A stretch of DNA of 64,000 nt from assembly GCF_001613405.1 (NCBI RefSeq), contig NZ_BDCH01000035.1, positions 60,484 through 124,483 on the forward strand, read 5' to 3'. The stretch's first letter is position 1. Every line of letters starts with the position of its first letter. The position numbers were made by a program, and so were the translations under genes. Of the stretch, positions 25,920-34,637 are shown one piece after another. Source of the stretch: Nocardia crassostreae. Lineage in GTDB: Bacteria; Actinomycetota; Actinomycetes; Mycobacteriales; Mycobacteriaceae. The notes below the pieces were generated by a model. That model was not told the DNA's origin. It saw only the letters and a list, made by a program, of their open reading frames with translations, and made no database searches.

Positions 25920-26828
25920 GTGTCTAGTCGATTCGATTTCCGCGGGCGAACCCTGCGGGCCGTGTGCGTGCTCGCCGGCGGCGCTCTCGCGCTGACCGCG
26001 TGTACGAGCAACACCGAGACCAATACCCCCGAGGTGGCCAAGGTCGACGTGGCCAAGGTCGAGGCCATCGCCGCCAAGCTATACGCGGATATCAAGTCCT
26101 CCGGCAAACTCGTCGTGGGCGTGAACATCCCCTACGCCCCCAACGAGTTCAAGGATCCGAACTCCGGCAAGATCGTCGGCTTCGATGTGGACCTGATGAA
26201 CGCGGTCGCCGCCGTGCTCGGCCTGACCGCCGACTACAAGGAATCCGACTTCGAGAAGATCATTCCCGCGGTCGAGACCGGCACCTACAACCTGGGCATG
26301 TCCTCGTTCACCGATAACAAGGAACGCGAGCAGACCGCCGACTTCGTCACCTACTTCAATGCGGGCAGCCAGTGGGCCGCGCAGATCGGCAAGCCGGTCA
26401 ATCCGGACGACGCCTGCGGTAAGAAGGTCGCCGTCCAGCGCACCACCGTGCAGGACACCGACGAGATCCCGGACCGCAGCGCCAAGTGCGTGGCCGCCGG
26501 TAAGCCGGAGATCACCAAGGTCGCCTACGACGAGCAGTCCGCCGCCGCCACCGCGCTGGTGAACGGCCAGGTCGACGCCATGTCCGCCGACTCCCCGGTG
26601 ACCGCGTACGCCATCAAGCAGAACAAGGACAAGATCGAGGCCGCGGGCGCGATCTTCGACTCCGCGCCGTACGGCTGGCCGGTCAAGAAGGGCTCCGCGC
26701 TGGGCCCGGTGCTGCAGGAGGCCCTGCAGAGCCTGATCGACAGCGGCCAGTGCAAGAAGATCGCCGAGAACTGGGGCGTCCAGGAGGGCGTGATCACCAA
26801 GTCGGTCATCAACGGCGCGCAGAGCTGA
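25920..26828 (+). CDS. Glutamate/polar amino acid ABC transporter substrate-binding lipoprotein
   Basis: A 302-residue exported receptor. The GTG start at 25920 follows TGGAGGACAGCT. The signal peptide has a lipobox LTAC, so Cys becomes the lipid-anchored N-terminus. The SBP_bac_3 fold is evident: KLVVGVNIPYAPNEF, IVGFDVDLMNAVAAVLGL, VETGTYNLGMSSFTDNKERE and GQVDAMSADSPVTAYAI. It heads a three-gene operon with a permease and an ATPase. The ligand is probably a polar or acidic amino acid but is unproven. Confidence 0.88.
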   Translation: MSSRFDFRGRTLRAVCVLAGGALALTACTSNTETNTPEVAKVDVAKVEAIAAKLYADIKSSGKLVVGVNIPYAPNEFKDPNSGKIVGFDVDLMNAVAAVLGLTADYKESDFEKIIPAVETGTYNLGMSSFTDNKEREQTADFVTYFNAGSQWAAQIGKPVNPDDACGKKVAVQRTTVQDTDEIPDRSAKCVAAGKPEITKVAYDEQSAAATALVNGQVDAMSADSPVTAYAIKQNKDKIEAAGAIFDSAPYGWPVKKGSALGPVLQEALQSLIDSGQCKKIAENWGVQEGVITKSVINGAQS

Positions 26829-26837
26829 CACCTGACG

Positions 26838-27785
26838 ATGTCGCAGGACGAGAGTAAATCCGCAGCCTCGGCTGCGACGGTCGTGAACACCACCGAGCCC
26901 GAGCCGATCAAAGCGATTCCGCTGCGTCGGCCGGGCCGGTGGATCGCGGCCGCGATCATCCTCATCGCGCTGGGCCTGTTCGTCTACGGCGCCGCCACCA
27001 ATGAGGCGTACCACTGGGACACCTACTGGAAGTACCTGCGCGACATCAATATCGCCAAGGGCGCGCTGGTCACCCTCGAGCTGACCGTGCTGGCCATGGC
27101 CATCGGCGTGGTGCTCGGCGTGCTGCTGGCGGTCATGCGCCTATCGCCGAATCCGGTGCTGCGGTCGGTGGCGTGGGCCTACCTGTGGGTCTTCCGCGGC
27201 ACCCCCGTGTACGTCCAGCTGGTGTTCTGGGGCCTGTTCCCGTCGCTGTACAAGACCATTACCGTCGGCGTGCCGTTCGGTCCGACGCTGACCACCTTCG
27301 ATGTGCAGGGCTGGTCGGCGCCGTTCTTCTTCGCGGTCATCGGCCTGGGTCTCAACGAGGCCGCCTATATGGCCGAAATCGTCCGTGCCGGAATCAATTC
27401 CGTGGGTGACGGGCAGCGCGAGGCGTCGACGGCGCTGGGCATGTCGTGGGCGCAGACCATGAGCCGCACGGTGCTGCCGCAGGCCATGCGGGTGATCATC
27501 CCGCCGACCGGCAACGAGCTGATCAGCATGCTCAAGACCACCTCGCTGGTCACGGCCATCCCGCTGACCATCGACCTGTACGGCCGCGCGCGGGACATCT
27601 ACGGCATCAACTTCCAGCCCATCCCGCTGCTGCTGGTGGCGGCCACCTGGTACCTGGCCATTACCAGCGTGCTGATGGTCGGGCAGTTCTACCTGGAGCG
27701 CTACTACTCTCGCGGCATGTCGCGGCAGCTGACCGCGAAACAGATGCGAGCGCTGGCCGCGCTGCGGGGCGGAGGAGATCTGTGA
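26838..27785 (+). CDS. Polar amino acid ABC transporter permease (HisM/GltK-type)
   Basis: A 315-residue permease beginning with a charged N-terminal tail. It has one helix near 35-52, then the family signature KGALVTLELTVLAMAIGVVLGVLLAVMRLSP, VFRGTPVYVQLVFW and the coupling region INSVGDGQREASTALGMSWAQTMSRTVLPQAMRVIIP. A single permease gene suggests a homodimer. It starts 9 bp after the receptor gene and overlaps the ATPase gene by four bases (GTGA). Confidence 0.9.
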   Translation: MSQDESKSAASAATVVNTTEPEPIKAIPLRRPGRWIAAAIILIALGLFVYGAATNEAYHWDTYWKYLRDINIAKGALVTLELTVLAMAIGVVLGVLLAVMRLSPNPVLRSVAWAYLWVFRGTPVYVQLVFWGLFPSLYKTITVGVPFGPTLTTFDVQGWSAPFFFAVIGLGLNEAAYMAEIVRAGINSVGDGQREASTALGMSWAQTMSRTVLPQAMRVIIPPTGNELISMLKTTSLVTAIPLTIDLYGRARDIYGINFQPIPLLLVAATWYLAITSVLMVGQFYLERYYSRGMSRQLTAKQMRALAALRGGGDL

Positions 27786-28576
27786 GCACGAGCATGACGA
27801 AGGACGCCGTGGACGGCGCGCTCATGGTGCGGGCCGACCGGGTGTGCAAGAACTTCGGTGCGCTGCAGGTGCTCAAGGGCATCTCGCTGGAGGTCAAGCG
27901 CGGTGAGGTGCTGTGCCTGATCGGCCCGTCCGGTTCCGGTAAGTCCACCTTCCTGCGCTGTATCAACCACCTCGAGCAGGTGAATGCCGGACGGCTCTAC
28001 GTGGACGGCGAACTCGTCGGCTACCAGGAGAAGAACGGCAAGCTCTACGAGCTGCACCCGCGCGAGGCGGCGCGACAGCGGCGCGATATCGGCATGGTCT
28101 TCCAGCACTTCAATCTGTTCCCGCACCGCACGGTGCTGGAGAACATCATCGAGGCGCCGACCCAGGTCAAGAAGATCAAGAAGGCCGATGCCGTCGCGCG
28201 CGCCAAGGAGCTGCTGGCCCGAGTCGTCTTGGCGGACAAGGCCGATACCTACCCGGCCCAGCTCTCCGGCGGTCAGCAGCAGCGTGTCGCCATCGCCCGC
28301 GCCCTCGCCATGGATCCCAAGCTGATGCTCTTCGACGAGCCCACCTCGGCGCTCGATCCGGAGCTGGTCGGCGAGGTCCTCGGCGTCATGCGCGAACTCG
28401 CCGCCGACGGTATGACCATGGTGGTCGTGACCCACGAAATGGGCTTCGCCCGTGAGGTCGCCGACCAACTGGTGTTCATGGACGGCGGCGTGGTCGTGGA
28501 AGCCGGTGACCCGCGCGAGGTCCTCGCCAACCCGCAACACGAACGCACCAAGGCGTTCCTGTCGCGGATCCTCTAG
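27782..28576 (+). CDS. Polar amino acid ABC transporter ATP-binding protein
   Basis: A 264-residue ATPase: P-loop IGPSGSGKST, Q-loop VFQHFNLFPHRTVLENI, signature LSGGQQQRVAIARALAM, Walker B LMLFDEPTSALDPELVGEVL and switch His VVVTHEMGFARE. These are hallmarks of the GlnQ/HisP group. An insert (ELVGYQEKNGKLYELHPREAARQR) before the Q-loop is typical of this subgroup. The GTG start at 27782 has GGAGGAG upstream. A strong terminator follows, closing the operon. Confidence 0.92.
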   Translation: MSTSMTKDAVDGALMVRADRVCKNFGALQVLKGISLEVKRGEVLCLIGPSGSGKSTFLRCINHLEQVNAGRLYVDGELVGYQEKNGKLYELHPREAARQRRDIGMVFQHFNLFPHRTVLENIIEAPTQVKKIKKADAVARAKELLARVVLADKADTYPAQLSGGQQQRVAIARALAMDPKLMLFDEPTSALDPELVGEVLGVMRELAADGMTMVVVTHEMGFAREVADQLVFMDGGVVVEAGDPREVLANPQHERTKAFLSRIL

Positions 28577-28591
28577 CGAGGAAAGACATTT

Positions 28592-28627
28592 CATCGCCCC
28601 GCTCCGAAGTATCGGAGCGGGGCGATG
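28592..28627 (+). terminator. Strong hairpin terminator of the amino acid transporter operon
   Basis: Sixteen-base perfect arms (28592-28607 and 28612-28627) around a 4-base AGTA loop, 15 bp after the ATPase stop. CTTGTGTG follows on the plus strand. Confidence 0.85.
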
Positions 28628-28656
28628 CTTGTGTGTGGGGGGAGGTGGCGCGGCCC

Positions 28657-28693
28657 CGCGCGGTGCCGCGCGGTGCCGCTCGGTGCCGCGCGG
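28657..28693. repeat. Short tandem repeat, 10-bp unit
   Basis: Three consecutive copies of CGGTGCCGCG (second copy ending T) occupy 28661-28690, with part units on both sides. The repeat is intergenic, close to the 3' end of the minus-strand gene that follows. No function is apparent; it is a likely slippage site. Confidence 0.7.
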
Positions 28694-28727
28694 AGGGGCT
28701 ATCTCCGCGCGGCGAATGCGCCGGTGT

Positions 28728-29516
28728 TCACTTCAGATCGTTGAACTCGATGTAGATCTCGCGCTCGACGGTGAGGCGGACGCCGAATCCGTGTGTCATG
28801 CTCGGCGGGGAAGAGGCTGGGAACGAGGCGAATTCGGTCTCGCCCTCGGCCAGTCGATCGCCGGTGAACTCCCGCTGGCCGAGCACCACCGGTACGGCGT
28901 GGTCGAAGCCTATGAGCGCGACATCATCTGGCAGCGGATCGCCCATCGGGTTGGTCACGGTGCCCGGTTCCAGCCGGATCGCCAGCACCTGGTCGAAGTT
29001 CGGCCTGCCCAGAATGTCGTGCAGGAGAAACAGTTCGCCCGCCCGCCCGAAGCACTGATACGTCAGTCGCCGCCCGCTCGGCGGCTCGTCGAGCGCGACG
29101 TCCGCGAAGTGCACCACGGCCCGCACCGTGGCGACCGCGTTCCGCACGATCACCTCGCCGCCGCGTTCGAAGTGACCGCGAACGAGCGTGCCCGGCACGG
29201 TCTTCCGCACCGGCCCGCCATCGCGCGGATCGAGTTCCGACATCTGGAAGTCCGCCGGATCGGACGTGTGGATCCCGGTGAACCCGCGCTCCCGGTCCGC
29301 CGCGAGCGCATCGGCGGACCGATCGTCCAGACCCACCTCCAGCACGACCTGAAAGTTGTGCGGCGACATGAACATCGGCAGATGCGACAGGTACGTCGTC
29401 GACACGGTGCCGAAGACCAGCATGCCGTGCTTGCCCAGGGTCCCGTCGTCCGCGGGCGGATCTCCGTGCCCGTGCCCGTGCTCGTGGTCCGCGGAGTGCG
29501 AAGGTGTCCCGCTCAT
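28728..29516 (-). CDS. Conserved protein of unknown function with His-rich N-terminus
   Basis: A 262-residue soluble protein. The first 25 residues contain SADHEHGHGHGD, a possible metal-binding tract. The rest appears beta-rich, with recurring short acidic segments (LRLTVEREIYIEFNDLK at the end). LGKHGMLVFGTVSTTYLSHLPMFMSPHNFQVVLEVGL near residues 30-65 adds more His and Met. No signal peptide or known catalytic motif is visible. ATG 29516 is chosen because GAGGAG precedes it at good spacing. Metal handling is only a suggestion from composition. Confidence 0.7.
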   Translation of the reverse strand: MSGTPSHSADHEHGHGHGDPPADDGTLGKHGMLVFGTVSTTYLSHLPMFMSPHNFQVVLEVGLDDRSADALAADRERGFTGIHTSDPADFQMSELDPRDGGPVRKTVPGTLVRGHFERGGEVIVRNAVATVRAVVHFADVALDEPPSGRRLTYQCFGRAGELFLLHDILGRPNFDQVLAIRLEPGTVTNPMGDPLPDDVALIGFDHAVPVVLGQREFTGDRLAEGETEFASFPASSPPSMTHGFGVRLTVEREIYIEFNDLK

Positions 29517-29659
29517 CGGGCGCTCCTCTCTGAATCGGCGACGCCCGCGCGGGTGCACCCCGTTCTCGGGCTAGTGAGAACAGGATCCACTCGCGGGAGC
29601 GCCGTCGATCGAGTGGGGCGATACTCGATTCGAGCGAATATGACAGACGATCTCGCAGT

Positions 29660-30550
29660 TCAGCGCGCGCCCGGGCGAGTAGTGCCCTGGAGAAACTCCA
29701 GGACCGTCTCGGTCTGGCCGAGCACGGCGTGGCCGACATCCGGCAGCACGCGCACGGTGGCTTCCGGGACGTTCTGTGTTATGCGGCGGGCGGTTTCGGC
29801 GGAGTCGAGCATGACATCGCGGTCTCCGACGATGGCCAGGACCGGCATGGGCAGGCTGTGCAACTGGGCGTCGGTGAAGATCGGGAGTTTCTCGGTGCGC
29901 GGGTTGAAGTGGGTTAAGGTGAGCACTACCTGGTCCAGGACCGGTTCCAGGTGGCCGTCGTCGAGGCCCGTCACCAGTTTGGCGGAGCGGCGCAGGTCGT
30001 TGCGGCCCAGCATGCGGTCGAGTGCGGCTCGGAAGAGCCAGCCGATGCGCTGTTTGCCGACGCCGCCGGGGCACAGCAGCGCCAGGCGGGTGATGCGGTC
30101 CGGGCGGCGGATGGCGTAATCCAGGGCGTGCCAGCCGCCGAGGGACATGCCGACCAGGGCGGTTCGTGAAATGCCGAGTCCGGCAAGAGCATCGTCGAGC
30201 CAGAGGGCGATGGCTTCGGTGCCCAGTCCGGGGCGGGAGCGGGCGCTGCCACCCGGTTCGCCGACGATGTCGACGGAGTAGGTGCGGAAATGCTGTGCCC
30301 AGGAAGCGATGTCGCCGAGCCAGTTGGTGGAGTTCGCGCCGGAGCCGTGCAGCAGCACCAGCGGCGGGGCGTCCTGCGCATCCAGACCCGCGAGGACGAA
30401 GGTCTCGCCCTCGCGGGTCGGGATTCGCAGTTGCTCGGTGGGAACGGGCCAGGCGCGCAACATTTCCCGGTAGTTCTCCTGGATGGCCCCGGCGCCCGCC
30501 TCGGACTTGTAGATGGCGGCCGGGGCGGCGGTCGTCTTGTTCGCGCTCAT
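29660..30550 (-). CDS. Alpha/beta hydrolase
   Basis: A 296-residue alpha/beta-hydrolase fold enzyme. It has the oxyanion-loop motif LLHGSGANS, the nucleophile elbow GMSLGG (Ser), acid residue in VGDRDVMLD and catalytic His in DVGHAV. Substrate unknown; relatives include esterases and C-C hydrolases. The ATG overlaps the stop of the upstream HTH gene (ATGA), so the two are translationally coupled and the HTH protein is its likely regulator. Confidence 0.87.
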   Translation of the reverse strand: MSANKTTAAPAAIYKSEAGAGAIQENYREMLRAWPVPTEQLRIPTREGETFVLAGLDAQDAPPLVLLHGSGANSTNWLGDIASWAQHFRTYSVDIVGEPGGSARSRPGLGTEAIALWLDDALAGLGISRTALVGMSLGGWHALDYAIRRPDRITRLALLCPGGVGKQRIGWLFRAALDRMLGRNDLRRSAKLVTGLDDGHLEPVLDQVVLTLTHFNPRTEKLPIFTDAQLHSLPMPVLAIVGDRDVMLDSAETARRITQNVPEATVRVLPDVGHAVLGQTETVLEFLQGTTRPGAR

Positions 30551-30978
30551 GAGGTGAGCAGTCCTTCCATGTACTCGAGCAGGCGGCCGGTATCGGCGAG
30601 GCCGCCGACGGTGATGACCTTGAACCGGGCGCGCTCTGCGTCGTGGATCGTCTGGATCCGGATCGGCTGGTCCTCGGGATAGCGATTGGCGGTCGCACCG
30701 GCCAGCAGGCTGGACAGGCGGTCGACCAGTGCGGGATCGACGGCGTCGATCTCCACGATGCTCGACACCTCGGCGTGCCGGACGCGGCGGGTGGATTCGC
30801 GCGCTGTATCGGGGATCGGCAGACCGGTGAAGGCCTCCAGATCCGCCTGCGCGATCCGGTACTGCTTGCCGATGCGGACGGCCGCGAGTTTGCCGTCGCG
30901 CACATAGCCGCGGACCGTGCGGACGTGCAGGCCCAACCGCTCGGCCACCTCGTCGACCGAATACAACCTCTCTGTCAT
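30547..30978 (-). CDS. Helix-turn-helix (MerR/excisionase-type) DNA-binding protein
   Basis: A 143-residue protein. Residues 1-52 form a winged HTH of the MerR/Xis type: YSVDEVAERLGLHVRTVRGYVRDGKLAAVRIGKQYRIAQADLEAF. The C-terminal 90 residues lack a recognised domain but may dimerise or bind ligand (VSSIVEIDAVDPALVDRLSSLL). It sits directly behind two overlapping inverted repeats in the promoter region, and is coupled to the hydrolase gene. Autoregulation is inferred. There is no integrase nearby, so it is not a phage excisionase. Confidence 0.82.
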   Translation of the reverse strand: MTERLYSVDEVAERLGLHVRTVRGYVRDGKLAAVRIGKQYRIAQADLEAFTGLPIPDTARESTRRVRHAEVSSIVEIDAVDPALVDRLSSLLAGATANRYPEDQPIRIQTIHDAERARFKVITVGGLADTGRLLEYMEGLLTS

Positions 30979-30993
30979 GCAAACGACTCTAAG

Positions 30994-31030
30994 CTTCCCT
31001 ATTTATATCCTCAATAGGGAAGTTTGAGGA
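30994..31030. promoter_or_regulatory. Two overlapping inverted repeats, likely operator of the HTH/hydrolase operon
   Basis: First repeat: CTTCCCTATT (30994-31003) and AATAGGGAAG (31013-31022), 10-bp arms, 9-bp spacer. Second repeat: TCCTCAA (31008-31014) and TTGAGGA (31024-31030), 7-bp arms, 9-bp spacer. They interlock in an AT-rich patch beginning 16 bp upstream of the HTH start, where the minus-strand promoter should be. Confidence 0.6.
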
Positions 31031-31108
31031 GTGATACGTCTAACGGCGTGTCGCGCAGTTTGTGTCCTCGGCGCGCGGGTATCCGGCGACCAGACCAGGG
31101 AGGTTCAC

Positions 31109-31300
31109 ATGATGGCCATTGCCGCCGCCGTCGCGTTCGGACTCGCACTGCTGCTGGACCTGACCAATGGCTCGGTCGGAAATCTCGCCGAGGGCACCTT
31201 CGTCATCCTCGGATTGCTACTTCTCGCACTGCATTTCGCGGGCGTCGGCAGCGGAACCCGCTCCTGGAACATGCGTTCGTGGCGGCGTACGCGGCGCTGA
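31109..31300 (+). CDS. Small two-helix membrane protein
   Basis: A 63-residue product starting at ATG 31109 with GGGAGG eight bases upstream. Two hydrophobic helices (IAAAVAFGLALLLDL and FVILGLLLLALHFAGVG) are joined by NGSVGNLAEG, and the C-terminus is Arg-rich. No known domain. It is convergent with the LysR gene, whose stop is 10 bp away. Probably a real small membrane protein of unknown role. Confidence 0.6.
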   Translation: MMAIAAAVAFGLALLLDLTNGSVGNLAEGTFVILGLLLLALHFAGVGSGTRSWNMRSWRRTRR

Positions 31301-31310
31301 CGCCCCGCCC

Positions 31311-32225
31311 TCACCGCCGGATCGGCCCCGGGTGCTTCCAGGACGCCAGCGCGATGCGGAACTGCCCCAGTAGGACTTTCGTCGCCGGGCTCATCGGTCG
31401 CTCCGCGTTCCAGGCCAGCGCCAGACGGCCGGTCATGGGCGGATCGATCGCGACGGTGCGCACGCCGAACGCGGCGGTGTCCGCGGGAGGAATCGGCGGT
31501 ACCACGGCGGTGCCCAAGCCGTGTGCGGCAAGCTTCATCAACAATGGCGGAGCCACGGCCTCGAACGCGACATTCGGCGTGAGACCGGCTGCGGCGCAGG
31601 ACTTTTCCAATAGCCCCCGAATGCCCGTTCCGAGCGGCAGGCAGATGAGCGGGTGCGTGCACAGCTCCGCCAGGCTGATCCGATCCCCGAAATCCGTGGC
31701 CGCGCTCGGGACCGCGGCCACGGCAGTGGTTTCGAAGATCGTCTCGGTGGCGACCGCCGGATCCGGGTCCATTCCGGAGAGGCTGAGCAACCCGATCTCG
31801 AGATCGCCGCGGCGCAGGGCCGCGTACATGGACTCCGAGGTGTCCTCGGTGAGTGAGATGCCGATCTGCGGATGATCTCGGTGAAAATCGGCCAGCACCT
31901 CGGCGATATCGATCTCCTGATCGACCGCGCCGATCAGGCCGACCCGCACGTGCCCGCGCAGCAGTCCGGTGAACTCGTCCACGGTGTGGGTGATCCGGTC
32001 GATCGCGTCGAGGGCCGCGCGGGCCAGCGGCAGCACTGCCGCGCCCGCCGGGGTGAGGCTGACCGTGCGCGTCGAGCGGTCCAGCAGTTGCTGCCCGAGC
32101 TCGCGTTCGATCTGCTTGATCTGGGCGCTGAGCCCGGGTTGCGCCAGATGTAGTTTGGCTGCCGCGCGGGTGAAGTTGGCTTCCTCCGCGACGGTGACGA
32201 AGTAGCGCAGCTGCCGCAGTTCCAT
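31311..32225 (-). CDS. LysR family transcriptional regulator
   Basis: A 304-residue regulator. The N-terminal winged HTH (LRQLRYFVTVAEEANFTRAAAKLHLAQPGLSAQIKQIERELGQQLLDR) is textbook, followed by the effector-binding domain beginning GHVRVGLIGAV. It is divergent from the FAD oxidoreductase gene across a 71-bp gap that holds an inverted repeat, the usual LysR arrangement, so it probably controls that gene and itself. The effector is unknown. Confidence 0.92.
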   Translation of the reverse strand: MELRQLRYFVTVAEEANFTRAAAKLHLAQPGLSAQIKQIERELGQQLLDRSTRTVSLTPAGAAVLPLARAALDAIDRITHTVDEFTGLLRGHVRVGLIGAVDQEIDIAEVLADFHRDHPQIGISLTEDTSESMYAALRRGDLEIGLLSLSGMDPDPAVATETIFETTAVAAVPSAATDFGDRISLAELCTHPLICLPLGTGIRGLLEKSCAAAGLTPNVAFEAVAPPLLMKLAAHGLGTAVVPPIPPADTAAFGVRTVAIDPPMTGRLALAWNAERPMSPATKVLLGQFRIALASWKHPGPIRR

Positions 32226-32243
32226 AACTACTGATTCTAGATC

Positions 32244-32279
32244 CCAGAAAAACTATCTGTTAGAGTTATTGTTCTGGGC
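32244..32279. promoter_or_regulatory. Probable LysR operator in the divergent gap
   Basis: CCCAGAA (32244-32250) and TTCTGGG (32273-32279) are inverted arms 22 bp apart, and between them lies AACT...AGTT in an AT-rich stretch. The site is in the 71-bp intergenic region between the LysR regulator and the FAD oxidoreductase. Confidence 0.5.
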
Positions 32280-32296
32280 TCGGCACAGTTGTAGAC

Positions 32297-33667
32297 ATGA
32301 CGAACAGCGAATCCACGATCACCGAACTGCCCGCCACCACCGGCCCGGTCTTCCAGCCGGGCGACACCGGCTACGAGGCCGAAATCGCGGGATTCCAAAC
32401 GGCTTACACGCACCGCCCGGCCGTCGTCGTGACCGCCGCGCACGCCGAGGATGTGCGGGCCGCGGTGGAATACGCCGCGCGCCAGGGGCTTCCGGTCGCG
32501 GTGCAGGCCACCGGGCACGGGTTGTCGGTGGCCGCCGACGGGGGAGTGCTGATCAATACCCGCCGCATGACCGATATCCGGATCGACGCCGCGAGCCGCA
32601 CGGCCCGCGTCGGTGCGGGTGTGCTCGCCGGGCAGCTCGTCGAGGCCGCCGCCGCGCACGGCCTCGCGCCGCTCAATGGCTCCTCGCTGTCGGTGGGCGT
32701 GGTCGGCTATACCCTCGGCGGTGGCGTCGGCCTGCTGGCCCGTGAATTCGGTTATGCCGCAGATCATGTGCGTGCCATCGAGATGGTGACCGCGGACGGC
32801 CGCCTGCGCCGCCTGGAACCCGGCGACGAACTGTTCGGCGCCGTGCTCGGCTCCGGCGGCAACTTCGGCGTCGTCACCGCGCTGGAGCTCGAATTGGTGC
32901 CGGTGACAAAGGTTTACGGCGGCCAGCTGCAATTCGATACCCGGTACGTCGCCCAGGCGCTGGAAGCCTGGCGGCTGTGGACCACCGATGTCCCGGAGCA
33001 GCTGACCTCGGCCATCTCCATGATCACCCTCTCGGATATCCCGCAGGTGCCCGAGCCGCTGTGCGGGCGCTACACCGCCACCATCATCATCGCCTTCACC
33101 GGTTCGCAGGCGGAGGGCGAGCGCCTGGTCGCCCCGCTGCGCGCGGTCGGCGAACGGATGGCCGACGACCTGCGGGTCATGCCCTACACCGCTACCCATG
33201 AGATCCACCGCGATCCGCCGCACCCGCATCCCTACACCGCCACCAACGCGCTGCTGACCGAGCTGCCCGCGGACGCCACCGATGCCTTCCTCGAGGTGAC
33301 CGGACCCGGGTCGACGGTGCCGATGGTTGCCGGATTCCGGCACCTGGGTGGTGCGCTGCGCCGCCCGGCCGCGGACGGTATCGCGGTCGATCACCGGGAG
33401 GCCGAATACGTCGCCCGCGCCATTTCCATGCCCGGCCCGCATTCCGAGGCGGCCATTCACGAACGCCTGGATCTGGTGCGGAAAACCGTGCGGCCCTGGA
33501 CGATCGGCCATCAGATCAACTTCCTGTACGGCGGCGGCAACCGGGCCGACGAGGCGCAGACCCGGGCGGCGTACGGCGCGGCCACCTACGACCGGCTCGC
33601 CGCCCTGAAGTCGAGCCACGACCCGCACAACCTGTTCCGCTTCAACCGCAATATCCGTCCGAACTGA
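32297..33667 (+). CDS. FAD-binding (PCMH/BBE-type) oxidoreductase
   Basis: A 456-residue flavoprotein of the berberine-bridge-like group. The PCMH FAD domain spans about 40-210: VAVQATGHGLSV places His74 for covalent flavin attachment, and SVGVVGYTLGGGVGLLAREFG is the pyrophosphate loop. The second Cys used for bicovalent FAD is absent (Gly-Tyr instead). The BBE motif closes the protein (DPHNLFRFNRNI). No signal peptide. Relatives oxidise sugars, alkaloids or polyketides. LysR control suggests an inducible substrate. Confidence 0.87.
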   Translation: MTNSESTITELPATTGPVFQPGDTGYEAEIAGFQTAYTHRPAVVVTAAHAEDVRAAVEYAARQGLPVAVQATGHGLSVAADGGVLINTRRMTDIRIDAASRTARVGAGVLAGQLVEAAAAHGLAPLNGSSLSVGVVGYTLGGGVGLLAREFGYAADHVRAIEMVTADGRLRRLEPGDELFGAVLGSGGNFGVVTALELELVPVTKVYGGQLQFDTRYVAQALEAWRLWTTDVPEQLTSAISMITLSDIPQVPEPLCGRYTATIIIAFTGSQAEGERLVAPLRAVGERMADDLRVMPYTATHEIHRDPPHPHPYTATNALLTELPADATDAFLEVTGPGSTVPMVAGFRHLGGALRRPAADGIAVDHREAEYVARAISMPGPHSEAAIHERLDLVRKTVRPWTIGHQINFLYGGGNRADEAQTRAAYGAATYDRLAALKSSHDPHNLFRFNRNIRPN

Positions 33668-33721
33668 GACCCCCGGGCACGGAATCGTCCTTGCCCGGCG
33701 TGCCCGCCTCGAGCTATCGTC

Positions 33722-33731
33722 GTGATATCAC
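33722..33731. promoter_or_regulatory. Palindrome upstream of the SPFH gene
   Basis: The perfect 10-bp palindrome GTGATATCAC lies 22 bp before the SPFH start codon. Because the second gene of this operon encodes a ribbon-helix-helix protein, it could be an autoregulatory site. This is weak evidence based on position. Confidence 0.25.
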
Positions 33732-33752
33732 TTCGATACTGGTAGGATAGCA

Positions 33753-34637
33753 ATGGAGCTTCGGCAGGCACGCCGGGCGAACGGATTCGTGGTCGCGGCA
33801 GTGGTGTTGGTGGCCTTCCTCGCCGTCGCGGCGGGGGCGGCATGGGGGTTCATCAAGGCGGCCGACGGGGCCGGTGCGGGCGCGGTGATCGCGGCGGTCG
33901 TATTCAGCGTGCTGGGCCTCTTGCTACTGCTGATGAGCACCGGGCTCACCAGCGTGAATCCCAACGAGGCCAAGGTGGTTCAGTTCTTCGGCCGCTACAT
34001 CGGCTCGGTGAGCGAGCCGGGGTTCTTCTCGGTCACCCCGCTGACCGACCGGCGCACCATCTCGCTGCGGGTGCGCAACTTCGAGACCCAGAAGCTGAAG
34101 GTCAACGACGCCGACGGCAATCCGGTCGAGATCGCCGCGGTGGTCGTCTACCGCGTGGTCGACAGCTTCAAAGCCGCGTTCGCCGTCGACGATTACGAGG
34201 AGTACGTCGAGACCCAGTCCGAGGCCGCCGTCCGCCACCTCACCACCACCCATCCCTACGATGCCCACGACGCCGAGCGCACCAGCCTGCGCGACGGCGC
34301 CGAGGTGGCCGGTGAACTCACCGTCGAACTGCGCGAGCGCACCGTGACGGCGGGCATCGAGATCATCGAGGCCCGCATCACCCACCTGGCCTACGCCCCG
34401 GAGATCGCCCAGGCCATGCTGGTCCGCCAGCAGGCCGCCCAGGTGGTCGCCGCCCGCAGCCGCATCGTCGAAGGCGCCGTCGGTATGGTCGGCATGGCCC
34501 TCGACCGACTCGCCAGCGAGGGCATGGTCGAACTCGATGAGGAGCGCAAAGCAGCCATGGTCTCCAACCTGCTCGTCGTCCTCTGCGGCGACCGCCCCGC
34601 CCAGCCCGTAGTCAACACCGGCTCCCTCTACACGTAA
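33753..34637 (+). CDS. SPFH/Band 7 domain membrane protein
   Basis: A 294-residue stomatin/flotillin-like protein. Two N-terminal hydrophobic helices (VVAAVVLVAFLAVAAGAAWG and GAVIAAVVFSVLGLLLLLMS) precede the SPFH domain, which opens with TSVNPNEAKVVQFFGRYIGSVSEPGFFSV and includes VEIAAVVVYRVVDSFKAAFAV. The C-terminal helix EIAQAMLVRQQAAQVVAARSRIVEGAV forms oligomers in relatives. These proteins scaffold membrane microdomains. The stop overlaps the start of a ribbon-helix-helix gene (TAATG), a pairing that recurs in actinobacteria. Confidence 0.9.
   Translation: MELRQARRANGFVVAAVVLVAFLAVAAGAAWGFIKAADGAGAGAVIAAVVFSVLGLLLLLMSTGLTSVNPNEAKVVQFFGRYIGSVSEPGFFSVTPLTDRRTISLRVRNFETQKLKVNDADGNPVEIAAVVVYRVVDSFKAAFAVDDYEEYVETQSEAAVRHLTTTHPYDAHDAERTSLRDGAEVAGELTVELRERTVTAGIEIIEARITHLAYAPEIAQAMLVRQQAAQVVAARSRIVEGAVGMVGMALDRLASEGMVELDEERKAAMVSNLLVVLCGDRPAQPVVNTGSLYT

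Noticed and set aside
30547..30978. Phage excisionase
   Set aside because: The HTH type fits Xis, but the gene is coupled to a hydrolase and no integrase or phage gene is near.
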